Positions 16,221 to 26,278 of a stretch of 64,000 nt of DNA are shown here, one piece after another. The notes beneath the pieces were generated by a model. That model did no database searches. It was not told the DNA's origin and worked only from the letters and a program-made list of their open reading frames with translations. This DNA comes from VBDM01 sp035651815 (GTDB lineage Bacteria; Pseudomonadota; Gammaproteobacteria; Burkholderiales; SG8-39). The stretch lies in the NCBI GenBank assembly GCA_035651815.1, contig DASRFB010000018.1, positions 1 through 64,000 of the forward strand. Reading direction: 5' to 3'. The number at the start of each line of letters is the position of its first letter. Positions within the stretch are counted from its first letter, which is position 1. A program made the translations under genes and the position numbers.

Positions 16221-17522
16221 ATGACCGACATGTCTCCGAACCTGCTGCCGGAACGGGTGGTCCGGCGCGCGCGACGTCGCTGGATCGTCGCATCCGCGCT
16301 CGTGGTCGCGGCGCTGATCATCGCGCTCGTGGCGTGGCTCGCCTTGCGTCCGTCTCCCGCCCAGGCCCCGGCCGGCGACATCGCGCAGCGCGGCGCCAAA
16401 GGCGGCCCCGGCGGCGCCGCGCGTTCCATGCCCGTGGTCGCCGCGCCGGCGCGCACCGCCGACGTCGGCATCTACCTCTCGGGCCTTGGCTCCGTCACTC
16501 CGATCGCGACCGTGACGGTGAAGAGCCGCGTCGACGGCCAGCTCATGAAGGTCTCGTTCCGGGAAGGCCAGCTCGTGCGCGCGGGCGACGTGCTCGCCGA
16601 GATCGATCCGCGCCCGTACCAGGCGCTCCTCGCGCAGGCCGAGGGCACGCTCGCGCGCGACGCCGCGCTGCTCAAGAACGCCGAGGTCGATCTCGAGCGC
16701 TACCGCACGCTGTTCAAGCAGGACTCGGTCGCGAAGCAGCAGCTCGACACGCAGGAGGCGCTCGTGCGCCAGTACGAGGGCACGGTGAAGGTCGACGAGG
16801 CCGCGATCCAGACGGCGCGCTTGAACCTCTCGTACTGCCGCATCACCGCGCCGATCACCGGCCGCCTCGGCCTGCGCCAGGTCGATCCCGGCAACATCGT
16901 GCACGCGAGCGACCAGAACGGCGTCGTCGTGATCACGCAGCTGCAGCCGATCGCCGTGCTGTTCACGATCCCCGAGGACAACGTGCCCGTGGTGATGAAG
17001 CGCCTGCAGTCGGGCGAGAAGCTTCCCGTCGACGCCTGGGACCGTGCCGACAAGACGAAGCTCGCGAGCGGCACGCTGACGACCGTCGACAATCAGATCG
17101 ACCCGTCCACCGGCACGGTCAAGCTGAAGGCCCAGTTCCCGAACCAGGATTACGGGCTGTTCCCGAACCAGTTCGTCAACGCGCGCATGCTGCTCGACGT
17201 GCGCCGCGGCGCCACGGTGGTCCCGGCCGCCGCCGTGCAGCGCGGATCGCGCGGCACCTTCGTCTACGTCGTCAACGCGGACAGCACGGTGAGCGTGCGC
17301 GCGGTGCGGGTCGGGCCTTCGCAGGCGGACGACGTCGCGATCGACGACGGCGTCAAGCCGGGCGAAGTGGTCGTGACCGACGGCGCCGACAAGCTGCGCG
17401 AGGGCGCGAGCGTGGACGTCGCCGGCCGCGCGGCGCCGCCCGCGGGCGATGCGCCCCGCAAAGGCGGCGGCGAGGGACGAGAGGGACGAAAAGGCGGCGG
17501 GGGTCGCAAAGGCGGCGGATGA
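16221..17522 (+). CDS. mdtA: RND efflux periplasmic adaptor, MdtA type
   Basis: This 433-aa membrane-fusion protein has one N-terminal membrane helix, then the biotinyl-lipoyl segment VTVKSRVDGQLMKVSFREGQLVRAGDVLAEID, a coiled hairpin (residues around 125-190) and the beta-barrel/proximal domains ending VVTDGADKLREGASVDV. It links the inner-membrane RND pumps to the outer-membrane channel. The C-terminus carries a Gly/Lys/Arg-rich tail of about 25 residues (REGRKGGGGRKGGG) that is not part of the family core. The stop overlaps the mdtB ATG (ATGA). The 116 bases upstream separate it from the HupE-like gene and presumably hold its promoter. Confidence 0.92.
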   Translation: MTDMSPNLLPERVVRRARRRWIVASALVVAALIIALVAWLALRPSPAQAPAGDIAQRGAKGGPGGAARSMPVVAAPARTADVGIYLSGLGSVTPIATVTVKSRVDGQLMKVSFREGQLVRAGDVLAEIDPRPYQALLAQAEGTLARDAALLKNAEVDLERYRTLFKQDSVAKQQLDTQEALVRQYEGTVKVDEAAIQTARLNLSYCRITAPITGRLGLRQVDPGNIVHASDQNGVVVITQLQPIAVLFTIPEDNVPVVMKRLQSGEKLPVDAWDRADKTKLASGTLTTVDNQIDPSTGTVKLKAQFPNQDYGLFPNQFVNARMLLDVRRGATVVPAAAVQRGSRGTFVYVVNADSTVSVRAVRVGPSQADDVAIDDGVKPGEVVVTDGADKLREGASVDVAGRAAPPAGDAPRKGGGEGREGRKGGGGRKGGG

Positions 17523-20500
17523 ACCCGTCGCGTCTGTTCATCCTGCGGCCGGTCGCGACCTCGCTGCTGATGGTCGCGGTGCTGCTCTCGGGGATCGTCG
17601 CCTACCGGGTGCTGCCGGTGTCGTCGCTGCCCGAGGTCGACTACCCGACGATCCAGGTCGTCACGCTCTATCCCGGCGCGAGCCCCGACGTGATCACGTC
17701 GTCGATCACCGCGCCGCTCGAGCGGCAGTTCGGCCAGATGCCGGGCCTGAACAAGATGTCGTCGACCAGCTCGGGCGGCGCATCGCTGATCACGCTGCAG
17801 TTCAGCCTCGAGCTCTCGCTCGACGTCGCCGAGCAGGAGGTGCAGGCCGCGATCAACGCGTCGTCGAACCTGCTGCCGTCGGACCTGCCGGTGCCGCCGA
17901 TCTACAGCAAGGTCAACCCGGCCGACGCGCCCATCATGACGCTCGCGGTGACCTCGGCGACGCTGCCGCTGCCGGCGCTGCAGAACCTCGTGGACACGCG
18001 GCTCGCGCAGAAGATCTCGCAGCTCCCGGGCGTGGGCCTCGTCAGCCTCTCGGGCGGGCAGCGCCCGGCGGTGCGCATCCAGGCGAACCCGGCCGCGCTC
18101 GCGGCCTATGGGCTGTCGCTCGAAGACCTGCGCACGGCGATCTCGAACGCCAACGTCAACCAGGCGAAGGGCAGCTTCGACGGGCCGGCGCGGGCCTCGA
18201 CGATCGACGCGAACGACCAGCTGCGCTCGGCCGACGAGTACCGCAGCCTCATCGTCGCCTACCGCGGCGGCGCCCCGATCCGGCTCTCCGACGTCGCGCA
18301 GGCGGTCGACGGCGCCGAGAACGTGCGCCTCGCCGCATGGGCGAACGAGGCGCCGGGCATCATCGTCAACATCCAGCGCCAGCCGGGCGCGAACGTTATC
18401 GAGGTGGTCGACCGCGTGAAGGCGCTGCTGCCGCAGCTGCGGGACACCCTGCCCGGGTCGGTCGACGTCGCCCAGCTCACCGACCGCACCGTCACCATAC
18501 GCGCCTCGGTGCACGACGTGCAGTTCGAGCTCATGCTGGCCGTGGCGCTGGTCGTGATGGTGATCTTCCTGTTTCTGCGGAGCCTGTCGGCCACGGCGAT
18601 TCCCAGCGTCGCGGTGCCGCTGTCGCTGGTCGGGACGTTCGGCGTGATGTACCTCGCCGGCTTCAGCATCAACAACCTGACGCTGATGGCGCTCACGATC
18701 GCGACCGGCTTCGTGGTCGACGACGCCATCGTCATGATCGAAAACATCTCGCGCTACATCGAGGAGGGCGACTCGCCGCTGGAGGCCGCGCTCAAGGGCT
18801 CCGAGCAGATCGGATTCACGATCATCTCGCTGACGTTCTCGCTGATCGCGGTGCTGATCCCGCTCTTGTTCATGGGCGACGTGGTCGGCCGCCTGTTCCG
18901 CGAGTTCGCGATCACGCTCGCGGTCTCGATCCTGATCTCGGCGGTGGTGTCGCTGACGCTGACGCCGATGATGTGCGCGAAGCTGCTGCGCCACCGGCCG
19001 GAGCGCGAGCAGGGGCGCTTCTACCGCGCGAGCCAGCACGTCTTCGACCGTATGATCGCCCGCTACGGCAAGATGCTGAACTGGGTGCTCGACCGCCAGG
19101 GCGCGACGCTGCTCGCGTTCTTCGCCACGCTCGCGCTCTCGGTGCTGCTCTACCTGCTGGTGCCCAAGGGCTTCTTCCCGGTACAGGACACGGGCGTGAT
19201 CCAGGGCATCACCGAAGGCCCGCAGTCGATCTCGTTCGCGGCCATGGGCGAGCGCCAGCAGGCGCTCGCGCGCGAGGTGCTGAAGGATCCCGCGGTCGAG
19301 AGCCTGTCCTCGTTCATCGGCGTCGACGGCGTCAATACCACGCTGAACAGCGGCCGCATGCAGATCAACCTGAAGCCGCTGGGGCGGCGCGGACCCGAGC
19401 CGCGCATCAAGGCGACCGACGTGATCCGCAGGCTGCAGCAGCGGGTCGCGGGCGTCGACGGCATTACGCTGTACATGCAGCCCGTGCAGGACCTCACGAT
19501 CGAGGATCACGTCAGCCGCACGCAGTACCAGATGACGGTCGAGGACGCGAACCCGGACGAGCTCTCGGCCTGGGTGCCGCGCCTGGTCGACCGGCTGCGG
19601 CGCATCCCCGATCTGTCCGGCGTCGCGAGCGACCTGCAGGACCAGGGCCTCCAGGCCTACGTCGAGATCGACCGCGCCACCGCGGGGCGCCTCGGCGTGA
19701 CGCCGGCGGCGATCGACGCCGCGCTCTACAACGCGTTCGGGCAGCGCCTGGTGTCGACGATCTTCACGCAGTCGAACCAGTACCGCGTCGTGCTCGAGGT
19801 GAAGCCCGAGTTCAACGCGGGCGGGCCGCTCGCGCTGGGGGACATCTACGTGAAGGCGAGCCCGGGCGCCGCCGCGGCGGGCGCGTCGCAGGTCCCGGGC
19901 GCGCAGACGACCAACACGGCGGCCGCGGGCTCGGCGTCCTCGGGCAGCGCCGGCTCGCAGGTGCGCCTGTCCTCGGTCGCACGCATCGTGGAGCGCGCGG
20001 CGCCGCTCGCGATCAACCACATCGGGCAGTTCCCCTCGGCGACGATCTCGTTCGACGTCGCGCCCGGGTCGTCGCTCGGGCGCGCCGTCGACGCGATCCG
20101 CGCGGCGCAGGCCGAGATCGGGCTGCCCGCGAGCGCGCAGACGCGCTTCCAGGGCGCGGCGCTCGCCTTCCAGGCGTCGCTCGACAACACGCTGCTGCTG
20201 ATCGTCGCGGCGATCGTGACGATGTACATCGTCCTCGGCGTGCTGTACGAGAGCTACATCCACCCGGTGACGATCCTGTCGACGCTGCCGTCGGCGGGCG
20301 TCGGCGCGCTGCTCGCGCTGATCGTGTCGCGCACCGACCTCGGCATCATCGCCGTGATCGGCATCATCCTGCTGATCGGCATCGTCAAGAAGAACGCGAT
20401 CATGATGATCGACTTCGCGCTCGACGCGGAGCGCAAGGAAGGCAAGTCGCCGCGCGAGGCGATCTTCCAGGCCTGCCTGCTGCGCTTCCGGCCGATCCTG

Positions 20501-20716
20501 ATGACGACCATGGCGGCGCTGCTCTCGGCGCTGCCGCTCATGCTCGGCACCGGCGTCGGCTCGGAGCTGCGCCACCCGCTCGGCATCACGATGGTGGGCG
20601 GGCTGCTGGTGAGCCAGGTGCTGACGCTGTTCACCACGCCCGTGATCTACCTTGCCTTCGACCGCCTGTCGCTGCGCTTCCGCGGCAAGCGCCTCGCCAC
20701 GGAGACGCCGCCGTGA
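17519..20716 (+). CDS. mdtB: RND efflux permease subunit MdtB
   Basis: This 1065-aa RND transporter begins MNPSRLFILRPVATSLLM and has the twelve-helix layout of the HAE1 family. The paired aspartates of the proton relay lie in TM4 (GFVVDDAIVMIEN). The MdtB/MdtC type acts as a heteromeric B2C trimer; in E. coli MdtABC exports novobiocin, bile salts and similar compounds. An Ala/Ser/Gly-rich insert of about 35 residues lies in the second periplasmic domain (from about residue 780). The gene overlaps mdtA and mdtC by 4 bases each, so translation is probably coupled. Confidence 0.93.
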   Translation: MNPSRLFILRPVATSLLMVAVLLSGIVAYRVLPVSSLPEVDYPTIQVVTLYPGASPDVITSSITAPLERQFGQMPGLNKMSSTSSGGASLITLQFSLELSLDVAEQEVQAAINASSNLLPSDLPVPPIYSKVNPADAPIMTLAVTSATLPLPALQNLVDTRLAQKISQLPGVGLVSLSGGQRPAVRIQANPAALAAYGLSLEDLRTAISNANVNQAKGSFDGPARASTIDANDQLRSADEYRSLIVAYRGGAPIRLSDVAQAVDGAENVRLAAWANEAPGIIVNIQRQPGANVIEVVDRVKALLPQLRDTLPGSVDVAQLTDRTVTIRASVHDVQFELMLAVALVVMVIFLFLRSLSATAIPSVAVPLSLVGTFGVMYLAGFSINNLTLMALTIATGFVVDDAIVMIENISRYIEEGDSPLEAALKGSEQIGFTIISLTFSLIAVLIPLLFMGDVVGRLFREFAITLAVSILISAVVSLTLTPMMCAKLLRHRPEREQGRFYRASQHVFDRMIARYGKMLNWVLDRQGATLLAFFATLALSVLLYLLVPKGFFPVQDTGVIQGITEGPQSISFAAMGERQQALAREVLKDPAVESLSSFIGVDGVNTTLNSGRMQINLKPLGRRGPEPRIKATDVIRRLQQRVAGVDGITLYMQPVQDLTIEDHVSRTQYQMTVEDANPDELSAWVPRLVDRLRRIPDLSGVASDLQDQGLQAYVEIDRATAGRLGVTPAAIDAALYNAFGQRLVSTIFTQSNQYRVVLEVKPEFNAGGPLALGDIYVKASPGAAAAGASQVPGAQTTNTAAAGSASSGSAGSQVRLSSVARIVERAAPLAINHIGQFPSATISFDVAPGSSLGRAVDAIRAAQAEIGLPASAQTRFQGAALAFQASLDNTLLLIVAAIVTMYIVLGVLYESYIHPVTILSTLPSAGVGALLALIVSRTDLGIIAVIGIILLIGIVKKNAIMMIDFALDAERKEGKSPREAIFQACLLRFRPILMTTMAALLSALPLMLGTGVGSELRHPLGITMVGGLLVSQVLTLFTTPVIYLAFDRLSLRFRGKRLATETPP

Positions 20717-23700
20717 ACCCCTCGGCCGCCTTCATCGCGCGCCCGGTCGCGACCACGCTCTTGACGCTGGGCGTCGCGCTCGCCGGCGCGGGCGCGTTCA
20801 TGCTGCTGCCGGTGGCGCCGCTGCCGCGGGTCGACTATCCCACGATCTCGGTGTCCGCGAACCTGCCCGGGGCGAGCCCGGAGACCATGGCGGCGACGGT
20901 GGCCACGCCCCTCGAGCGCGCGCTCGGCCGCATTGCCGGCGTGAACGAGATCACCTCGGGCTCGTCGCTCGGCTCGTCGCGCATCACGCTGCAGTTCGAC
21001 CTCGACCGCGACATCGACGGTGCAGCGCGCGACGTGCAGGCGGCGATCATGGCGTCGCGCAGCCTCCTGCCGACCGGGCTGCCGAACAACCCGACCTACC
21101 GCAAGGTCAACCCGGCCGACGCGCCCATCCTGCTGCTCGCGCTGACCTCGGACACGATGTCGCGCGGCCAGATGTACGATGCCGCCTCGACCGTCCTCGC
21201 GCAGAAGCTGTCGCAGGTCGCCGGGATCGGCCAGGTGACCGTGGGCGGGAGCTCGCTGCCCGCGGTGCGCGTCGAGCTCAACCCGCTGGCGCTGCACAAG
21301 TACGGGATCGGCCTCGAGGACGTGCGCAACGCCATCGTCGCGACCAACGCGAACCGCCCCAAGGGCGCGATCGAGGACGGCGACCGCAACTGGCAGATCG
21401 GCGCCAACGACCAGGCCAAGGTCGCCGCCGACTACGTCCCGCTCGTGATCACCTACCGCGACGGCGCAGCCGTGCGGCTGTCCGACGTGGCTCAGGTGCT
21501 CGACTCCGAGCAGGACGTGCGCAACATGGGCTCGGCCAACGGCCGCCCGGCGGTCATCGTCGTCCTGAACCGCCAGCCGAACGCCAACATCATCGAGACC
21601 GTCGACCGCGTGACGGCGCTGCTGCCCCAGCTGCGCGCGTCGATCCCGAGCGCGATCAACATGAGCATCGCCATGGACCGCACGACGACGATACGCGCGT
21701 CGCTGCGCGACGTGGAGCGCGCGCTGGCGATGGCGGTCGGCCTGGTGATCATGGTGGTCTTCCTGTTCCTGCGTAACGTGCGCGCGACCGCGATCCCGGC
21801 CGTCGCGGTGCCGATCTCGCTACTCGGGACGTTCGCCGCGATGTACCTGCTCGGCTACAGCCTGGACAACCTGTCGCTCATGGCGCTCACCATCGCGACC
21901 GGCTTCGTCGTCGACGACGCGATCGTCGTGCTGGAGAACGTGTCGCGCCACATCGAGGCGGGCGTGCCGCCGATGCGGGCGGCGCTGCTCGGCGCGCGCG
22001 AGGTCGGCTTCACGGTCGTGTCCATGAGCTTCTCGCTGATCGCGGTGTTCATTCCCATCCTGCTGATGGGCGGCATCATCGGCCGCCTGTTCCGGGAATT
22101 CGCGGTCGTGCTGTCGGTCGCCATCCTGGTATCGCTCGTGCTGTCGCTGACGACGACGCCGATGATGTGCGCGCGGCTGCTGCGCCCGCGCGCGGGCGGC
22201 GCGGCGCGCGAGCCGGGACGCTTCTCGCGCGCGGCGGCGCGCGCGTACGCCGCGGCCATCGCGGGCTACGGCCGCTCGCTCGCATGGGCGCTGCGCCATG
22301 GTCCGCTGATGATGGCGGTGCTCGCCGCGACGATCGTTCTCAACATCGCGCTGTATTACTACATTCCCAAGGGCTTCTTCCCGCGCCAGGACACCGGGCG
22401 CATCGTCGGGAGCATCCAGGCCGATCAGAGCATCTCGTTCCAGGCGATGCAGCAGAAGCTCGCGGGCTTCGTCGAGATCGTCAAGGCCGATCCGGCCGTG
22501 GAGAACGTGGTCGCGTTCACGGGCGGCGGCCAGCGCAACCGCGGCTTCATGTTCGTCGTGCTGAAGCCTCTGGGCGCGCGCAAGATCTCGGCCGAGCAGG
22601 TCATCGCGCGGCTGCGCGTGAAGCTCGCGCGCGAGCCCGGCGCGAGCCTGTTCCTCGTGCCGGTGCAGGACATCCGCGCGGGCGGGCGCCAGAGCAACGC
22701 GGCCTACCAGTTCTCGCTGCAGGCGGACGAGCTCGACCTCCTGCGCACCTGGGAGCCGCGCGTGCGGCGCGCGCTCGGCGATCTGCCCGAGCTGGTCGAC
22801 GTCAACACCGACCAGGAGGACCGCGGCCTGCAGACCTCGCTCGTGATCGACCGGGACGCCGCGGCACGTCTCGGCGTGACGATCCGCACCATCGACGCGA
22901 CGCTGAACGACGCTTTCGGCCAGCGGCAGGTGTCGACCATCTACAACCCGCTCAACCAGTACCGCGTGGTGATGGAAGCCGCGCCCGAATTCTGGCAGAG
23001 CCCGGACGCGCTGAAGTCCGTCTACGTGAGCGCGAACGACGGCACGCAGGTGCCGCTCTCGGCGTTCAGCCGTTACGAGTACACGCAGACGCCGCTCGCC
23101 GTGAACCACCAGAGCGGCTTCCCGGCGTCGACCATCTCGTTCAACCTGCCGGAGAAGGTCTCGCTCTCGCAGGCGAGCCGCGCGGTGCGCGAGGCGATGG
23201 ACCGGATCGGCGTGCCGAGCACCGTGGTCGCGAGCTTCCAGGGCACGGCGCGCGTGTTCGAGGCGTCGCTGAAGAGCCAGCCGTGGCTGATTCTCGCCGC
23301 GCTGCTCACCGTGTACATCGTGCTCGGCGTGCTCTACGAGAGCTACGTGCACCCGCTGACGATCCTCTCGACGCTGCCCTCGGCGGGCGTCGGCGCGCTG
23401 CTCGCGCTGCGCGCGTTCGGCACCGAGTTCGACATCATCGGTCTGATCGGGGTGATCCTGCTGATCGGCATCGTCAAGAAGAATGCGATCATGATGATCG
23501 ACTTCGCGCTGGACGCCGAACGCCGGGACGGTCTCGCCCCGCGCGAGGCCATCCACCGCGCCGCGCTGCTGCGCTTCCGCCCGATCATGATGACGACCAT
23601 GGCGGCGCTGCTCGGCGCGATCCCGCTCGCGATCGGCTTCGGCGAGGGGGCGGAGATGCGCCGGCCGCTCGGCATCGCCATCGTCGGCGGGCTCATCTTC

Positions 23701-23823
23701 AGCCAGGCGCTCACGCTCTACACGACCCCGGTCGTCTATCTCTATGTCGATCGCTTCCGGCACTGGGTGCGCCGCCGTCGCGGCCTGCCGCCCGTCGACC
23801 GCCTCGCCCATGACGCGCGCTGA
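20713..23823 (+). CDS. mdtC: RND efflux permease subunit MdtC
   Basis: This 1036-aa HAE1-family permease is the second RND subunit of the operon. It opens VNPSAAFIARPVATTLLTLG, carries GFVVDDAIVVLENVSRH with the TM4 aspartates, and ends with the conserved KKNAIMMIDFALDAERR and LRFRPIMMTTMAAL segments. It shares these blocks with MdtB but is clearly a distinct subunit, in line with the B/C pairing of the E. coli system. The GTG start overlaps the mdtB stop. Its 3' end overlaps the outer-membrane lipoprotein gene by 14 bases. Confidence 0.93.
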   Translation: MNPSAAFIARPVATTLLTLGVALAGAGAFMLLPVAPLPRVDYPTISVSANLPGASPETMAATVATPLERALGRIAGVNEITSGSSLGSSRITLQFDLDRDIDGAARDVQAAIMASRSLLPTGLPNNPTYRKVNPADAPILLLALTSDTMSRGQMYDAASTVLAQKLSQVAGIGQVTVGGSSLPAVRVELNPLALHKYGIGLEDVRNAIVATNANRPKGAIEDGDRNWQIGANDQAKVAADYVPLVITYRDGAAVRLSDVAQVLDSEQDVRNMGSANGRPAVIVVLNRQPNANIIETVDRVTALLPQLRASIPSAINMSIAMDRTTTIRASLRDVERALAMAVGLVIMVVFLFLRNVRATAIPAVAVPISLLGTFAAMYLLGYSLDNLSLMALTIATGFVVDDAIVVLENVSRHIEAGVPPMRAALLGAREVGFTVVSMSFSLIAVFIPILLMGGIIGRLFREFAVVLSVAILVSLVLSLTTTPMMCARLLRPRAGGAAREPGRFSRAAARAYAAAIAGYGRSLAWALRHGPLMMAVLAATIVLNIALYYYIPKGFFPRQDTGRIVGSIQADQSISFQAMQQKLAGFVEIVKADPAVENVVAFTGGGQRNRGFMFVVLKPLGARKISAEQVIARLRVKLAREPGASLFLVPVQDIRAGGRQSNAAYQFSLQADELDLLRTWEPRVRRALGDLPELVDVNTDQEDRGLQTSLVIDRDAAARLGVTIRTIDATLNDAFGQRQVSTIYNPLNQYRVVMEAAPEFWQSPDALKSVYVSANDGTQVPLSAFSRYEYTQTPLAVNHQSGFPASTISFNLPEKVSLSQASRAVREAMDRIGVPSTVVASFQGTARVFEASLKSQPWLILAALLTVYIVLGVLYESYVHPLTILSTLPSAGVGALLALRAFGTEFDIIGLIGVILLIGIVKKNAIMMIDFALDAERRDGLAPREAIHRAALLRFRPIMMTTMAALLGAIPLAIGFGEGAEMRRPLGIAIVGGLIFSQALTLYTTPVVYLYVDRFRHWVRRRRGLPPVDRLAHDAR

Positions 23824-25246
23824 CGTCATCCTGAGGGCCGCGAAGGATGTGCTGTTCGCATCCTTCGTCGCGCTGCTCGCCGGCTGCTCCGTCGGCCCCG
23901 ATTACGTGCGCCCCGACGCGCCGGTGCCGCAGGCGTTCAAGGAGACGCAGGGCTGGAAGCCCGCCGAGCCGCGCGACGCCGAGGTCCGCGGCAGCTGGTG
24001 GGAGACCTTCGGCGATCCGCTGCTCAACCAGCTCGAGGAGCAGGTGAGCGTCTCGAACCAGAACGTCGCCGCCGCCGAGGCGCGCTTCCGCCAGGCGATG
24101 GCGCTCATCGGCGCGGCGCGCGCGCAGCACTTTCCGACGATCACGGGCGACGTGTCGGCGACGCGCTCGCGCTCGTCGAGCGGCTCGAACTCGGCGGTGA
24201 TCTCGCGCGGCGTGGTCACGAGCCGCAACGCCGCGATCAACGCCGACTGGGAGCTCGACGTCTGGGGCCGGGTGCGCCGCACGGTCGAGTCGAACGTCGC
24301 GGGCGCGCAGGCGAGCGCGGGCGACCTCGAGTCGGCGCGCCTGTCGGCGCAGGTGCAGCTCGCGCAGAGCTATTTCCAGCTGCGCCAGCTCGATACCGAG
24401 CGGCGGCTCCTCGACGACACGGTCCAGGCGCTCGGCGTCTCGCTCGAGCTGACGCGGAACCGCTACAGCGCCGGCGTCGCGGCGAAGGTCGACGTGGTGC
24501 AGGCGCAGACGCTGCTCAAGACCACGCAGGCGCAGGCGATCGATCTCGGCGTGCAGCGCGCGCAGCTCGAGCACGCGATCGCGCTGCTCGCCGGCAAGGC
24601 GCCCGCCGAACTCGCCATCCCGCCCGGGGCGCTCGGCGCGCTGCCGCCGCCCGCGCCCGTCGGGCTGCCTTCCGCGCTGCTCGAGCGCCGGCCCGACATC
24701 GCCGCGGCCGAGCGGCGCATGGCGCAGGCGAACGCGCAGATCGGCGTGGCGAAAGCCGCGTATTTCCCGCAGCTCACGCTGTCGGGCACGATCGGCTACC
24801 AGGCGACGAGCCTCGCCAACTGGTTCACCGCGCCGTCGCGCTTCTGGTCGGTCGGCCCCGCGGTCGCGGCGACGCTCTTCGACGCCGGACTGCGCAAATC
24901 GCAGACCGAGCAGGCGATCGCGAACTACGACGCGACCGTCGCGACGTACCGGCAGACCGTGCTCACCGCGCTGCAGGACGTCGAGGACAACGTCGCGGCG
25001 CTGCGCATCCTCGAGGAGGAGGCGGTCGTGCAGCGCGAGGCGCTCGAAGCCGCGCGCCAGACCCTTGAGCTCACGCTCAACCAGTACAAGGGCGGCGTCG
25101 TGAGCTATCTCAACGTCGTCACGGCGCAGACGACCGCGCTCCAGAACGAGCGCACCGCGGTCGACCTCCAGAGCCGCAGGCTGCAGGCGAGCGTGCTGCT
25201 CGTGCGGGCGCTGGGGGGCGGGTGGAGCCCGCGCGCCGCGCGTTGA
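23810..25246 (+). CDS. NodT-type outer-membrane efflux lipoprotein
   Basis: This 478-aa TolC-like channel has a lipobox LLAGC with Cys at residue 26, followed by SVGPDYVRPDAPVP, the standard opening of the NodT/OprM family (TIGR01845). Two OEP repeats follow with long coiled helices; LERRPDIAAAERRMAQANAQIGVAKAAYFPQ is the conserved second-repeat signature. It completes a tripartite MdtABC pump that spans both membranes. I chose the ATG at 23810 because it gives a normal signal peptide. It overlaps mdtC by 14 bases. The dedicated outer-membrane gene is a difference from E. coli, where MdtABC uses TolC. Confidence 0.93.
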   Translation: MTRADVILRAAKDVLFASFVALLAGCSVGPDYVRPDAPVPQAFKETQGWKPAEPRDAEVRGSWWETFGDPLLNQLEEQVSVSNQNVAAAEARFRQAMALIGAARAQHFPTITGDVSATRSRSSSGSNSAVISRGVVTSRNAAINADWELDVWGRVRRTVESNVAGAQASAGDLESARLSAQVQLAQSYFQLRQLDTERRLLDDTVQALGVSLELTRNRYSAGVAAKVDVVQAQTLLKTTQAQAIDLGVQRAQLEHAIALLAGKAPAELAIPPGALGALPPPAPVGLPSALLERRPDIAAAERRMAQANAQIGVAKAAYFPQLTLSGTIGYQATSLANWFTAPSRFWSVGPAVAATLFDAGLRKSQTEQAIANYDATVATYRQTVLTALQDVEDNVAALRILEEEAVVQREALEAARQTLELTLNQYKGGVVSYLNVVTAQTTALQNERTAVDLQSRRLQASVLLVRALGGGWSPRAAR

Positions 25247-25247
25247 G

Positions 25248-26228
25248 CTACAACCAGCTCGGCGCCGGCAGGCCTTTTTCGCTCAGGAACGAGGGATTGA
25301 ACAGCTTCGACTGGTAGCGGGTGCCCGAGTCCGCGAGGATAGTGACCACGGTGTGTCCGGGTCCCAGATCCTTCGCCAGGCGCACCGCGCCCGCGACGTT
25401 GATCGCGGTCGATCCGCCGAGGCACAGCCCCTCGCGCTTCAGCAGGTCGAACAGGATCGGAAGCGCTTCCGAGTCCGGGATACGGTACGCCTCGTCCACC
25501 GGCGTGCCTTCGACGTTCTTCGTGACGCGTCCCTGGCCGATGCCTTCGGTGATCGACGAGCCTTCGGACGCGAGCACGCCGCGCTTGAACCATTCGTACA
25601 TGGCCGCGCCCATCGGGTCCGCGACGGCGATCCGGACGCCGGGCTTCTTCTCCTTGAGATAGAGGGCGACGCCGGAGAGCGTCCCGCCCGTGCCGATCGC
25701 GCACGTGAAGCCGTCGATCTTGCCGCCCGTCTGCGCCCAGATCTCGGGTCCCGTGCCGCGGTAATGCGCCTCGCGGTTCGCGGTGTTGTCCCACTGGTTC
25801 GCCCAGAACGCGCCCATCTCCATCGCCAGGCGCTCCGACACGTGCACGTAGTTGTTCGGGTCCTTGTAGGGCACCGCGGGCACTTCGCGCAGCTCGGCGC
25901 CGCAAAGGCGCAGCATGTCCTTCTTTTCCCGGCTCTGGGTGTCGGGAATCACGATGACGGTGCGGTAACCGCGCGCGTTGCCGACGAGCGCGAGGCCGAT
26001 GCCGGTGTTGCCCGCGGTGCCCTCGACGATGGTGCCGCCGGGCGCGAGCACGCCGCGCCGCTCTGCGTCTAGAATGATGGCGAGCGCGGCGCGGTCCTTC
26101 ACCGAGCCGCCCGGGTTCAGGAACTCGGCCTTGCCGAGGATGTCGCACCCGGTGAGCTCGGACGGTCCGCGCAGCCTGACGAGGGGCGTGTTGCCTATCG
26201 TGCCGACGAAGCCTTCGCGGATCTCCAT
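25248..26228 (-). CDS. cysK: cysteine synthase A-like PLP enzyme
   Basis: This 326-aa fold-type II PLP enzyme has the Schiff-base lysine in NPGGSVKDRAA (near residue 44), the phosphate-contacting EGTAGNTGIGLA and IGTGGTLSGVA, and the C-terminal PADSGTRY-like ILADSGTRYQSKLF. It would make cysteine from O-acetylserine and sulfide. The NWDN segment (ANQWDNTANREAHY) is usual for cysteine synthase and not for cystathionine beta-synthase, which carries extra domains. It is convergent with the efflux operon, one base apart. It is divergent from the pirin gene, with 50 bases between starts. Confidence 0.9.
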   Translation of the reverse strand: MEIREGFVGTIGNTPLVRLRGPSELTGCDILGKAEFLNPGGSVKDRAALAIILDAERRGVLAPGGTIVEGTAGNTGIGLALVGNARGYRTVIVIPDTQSREKKDMLRLCGAELREVPAVPYKDPNNYVHVSERLAMEMGAFWANQWDNTANREAHYRGTGPEIWAQTGGKIDGFTCAIGTGGTLSGVALYLKEKKPGVRIAVADPMGAAMYEWFKRGVLASEGSSITEGIGQGRVTKNVEGTPVDEAYRIPDSEALPILFDLLKREGLCLGGSTAINVAGAVRLAKDLGPGHTVVTILADSGTRYQSKLFNPSFLSEKGLPAPSWL

Positions 26229-26278
26229 GTGCAGTCTCCAGCGCTTCCATCATAAATAAACGAGAACAACAGGTCGAT

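Noticed and set aside
16334..17518. 5' extension of the mdtB frame through mdtA
   Set aside because: Low-complexity Arg/Ala translation. A proper ATG at 17519 overlaps the mdtA stop, and similar extensions of mdtC inside mdtB are rejected for the same reason.
17449..17521. Repeated GGCGGC/AAAGGC tract as a tandem repeat or mobile end
   Set aside because: It encodes the Gly/Lys tail of MdtA and is in frame; no inverted repeats or target duplications flank it.
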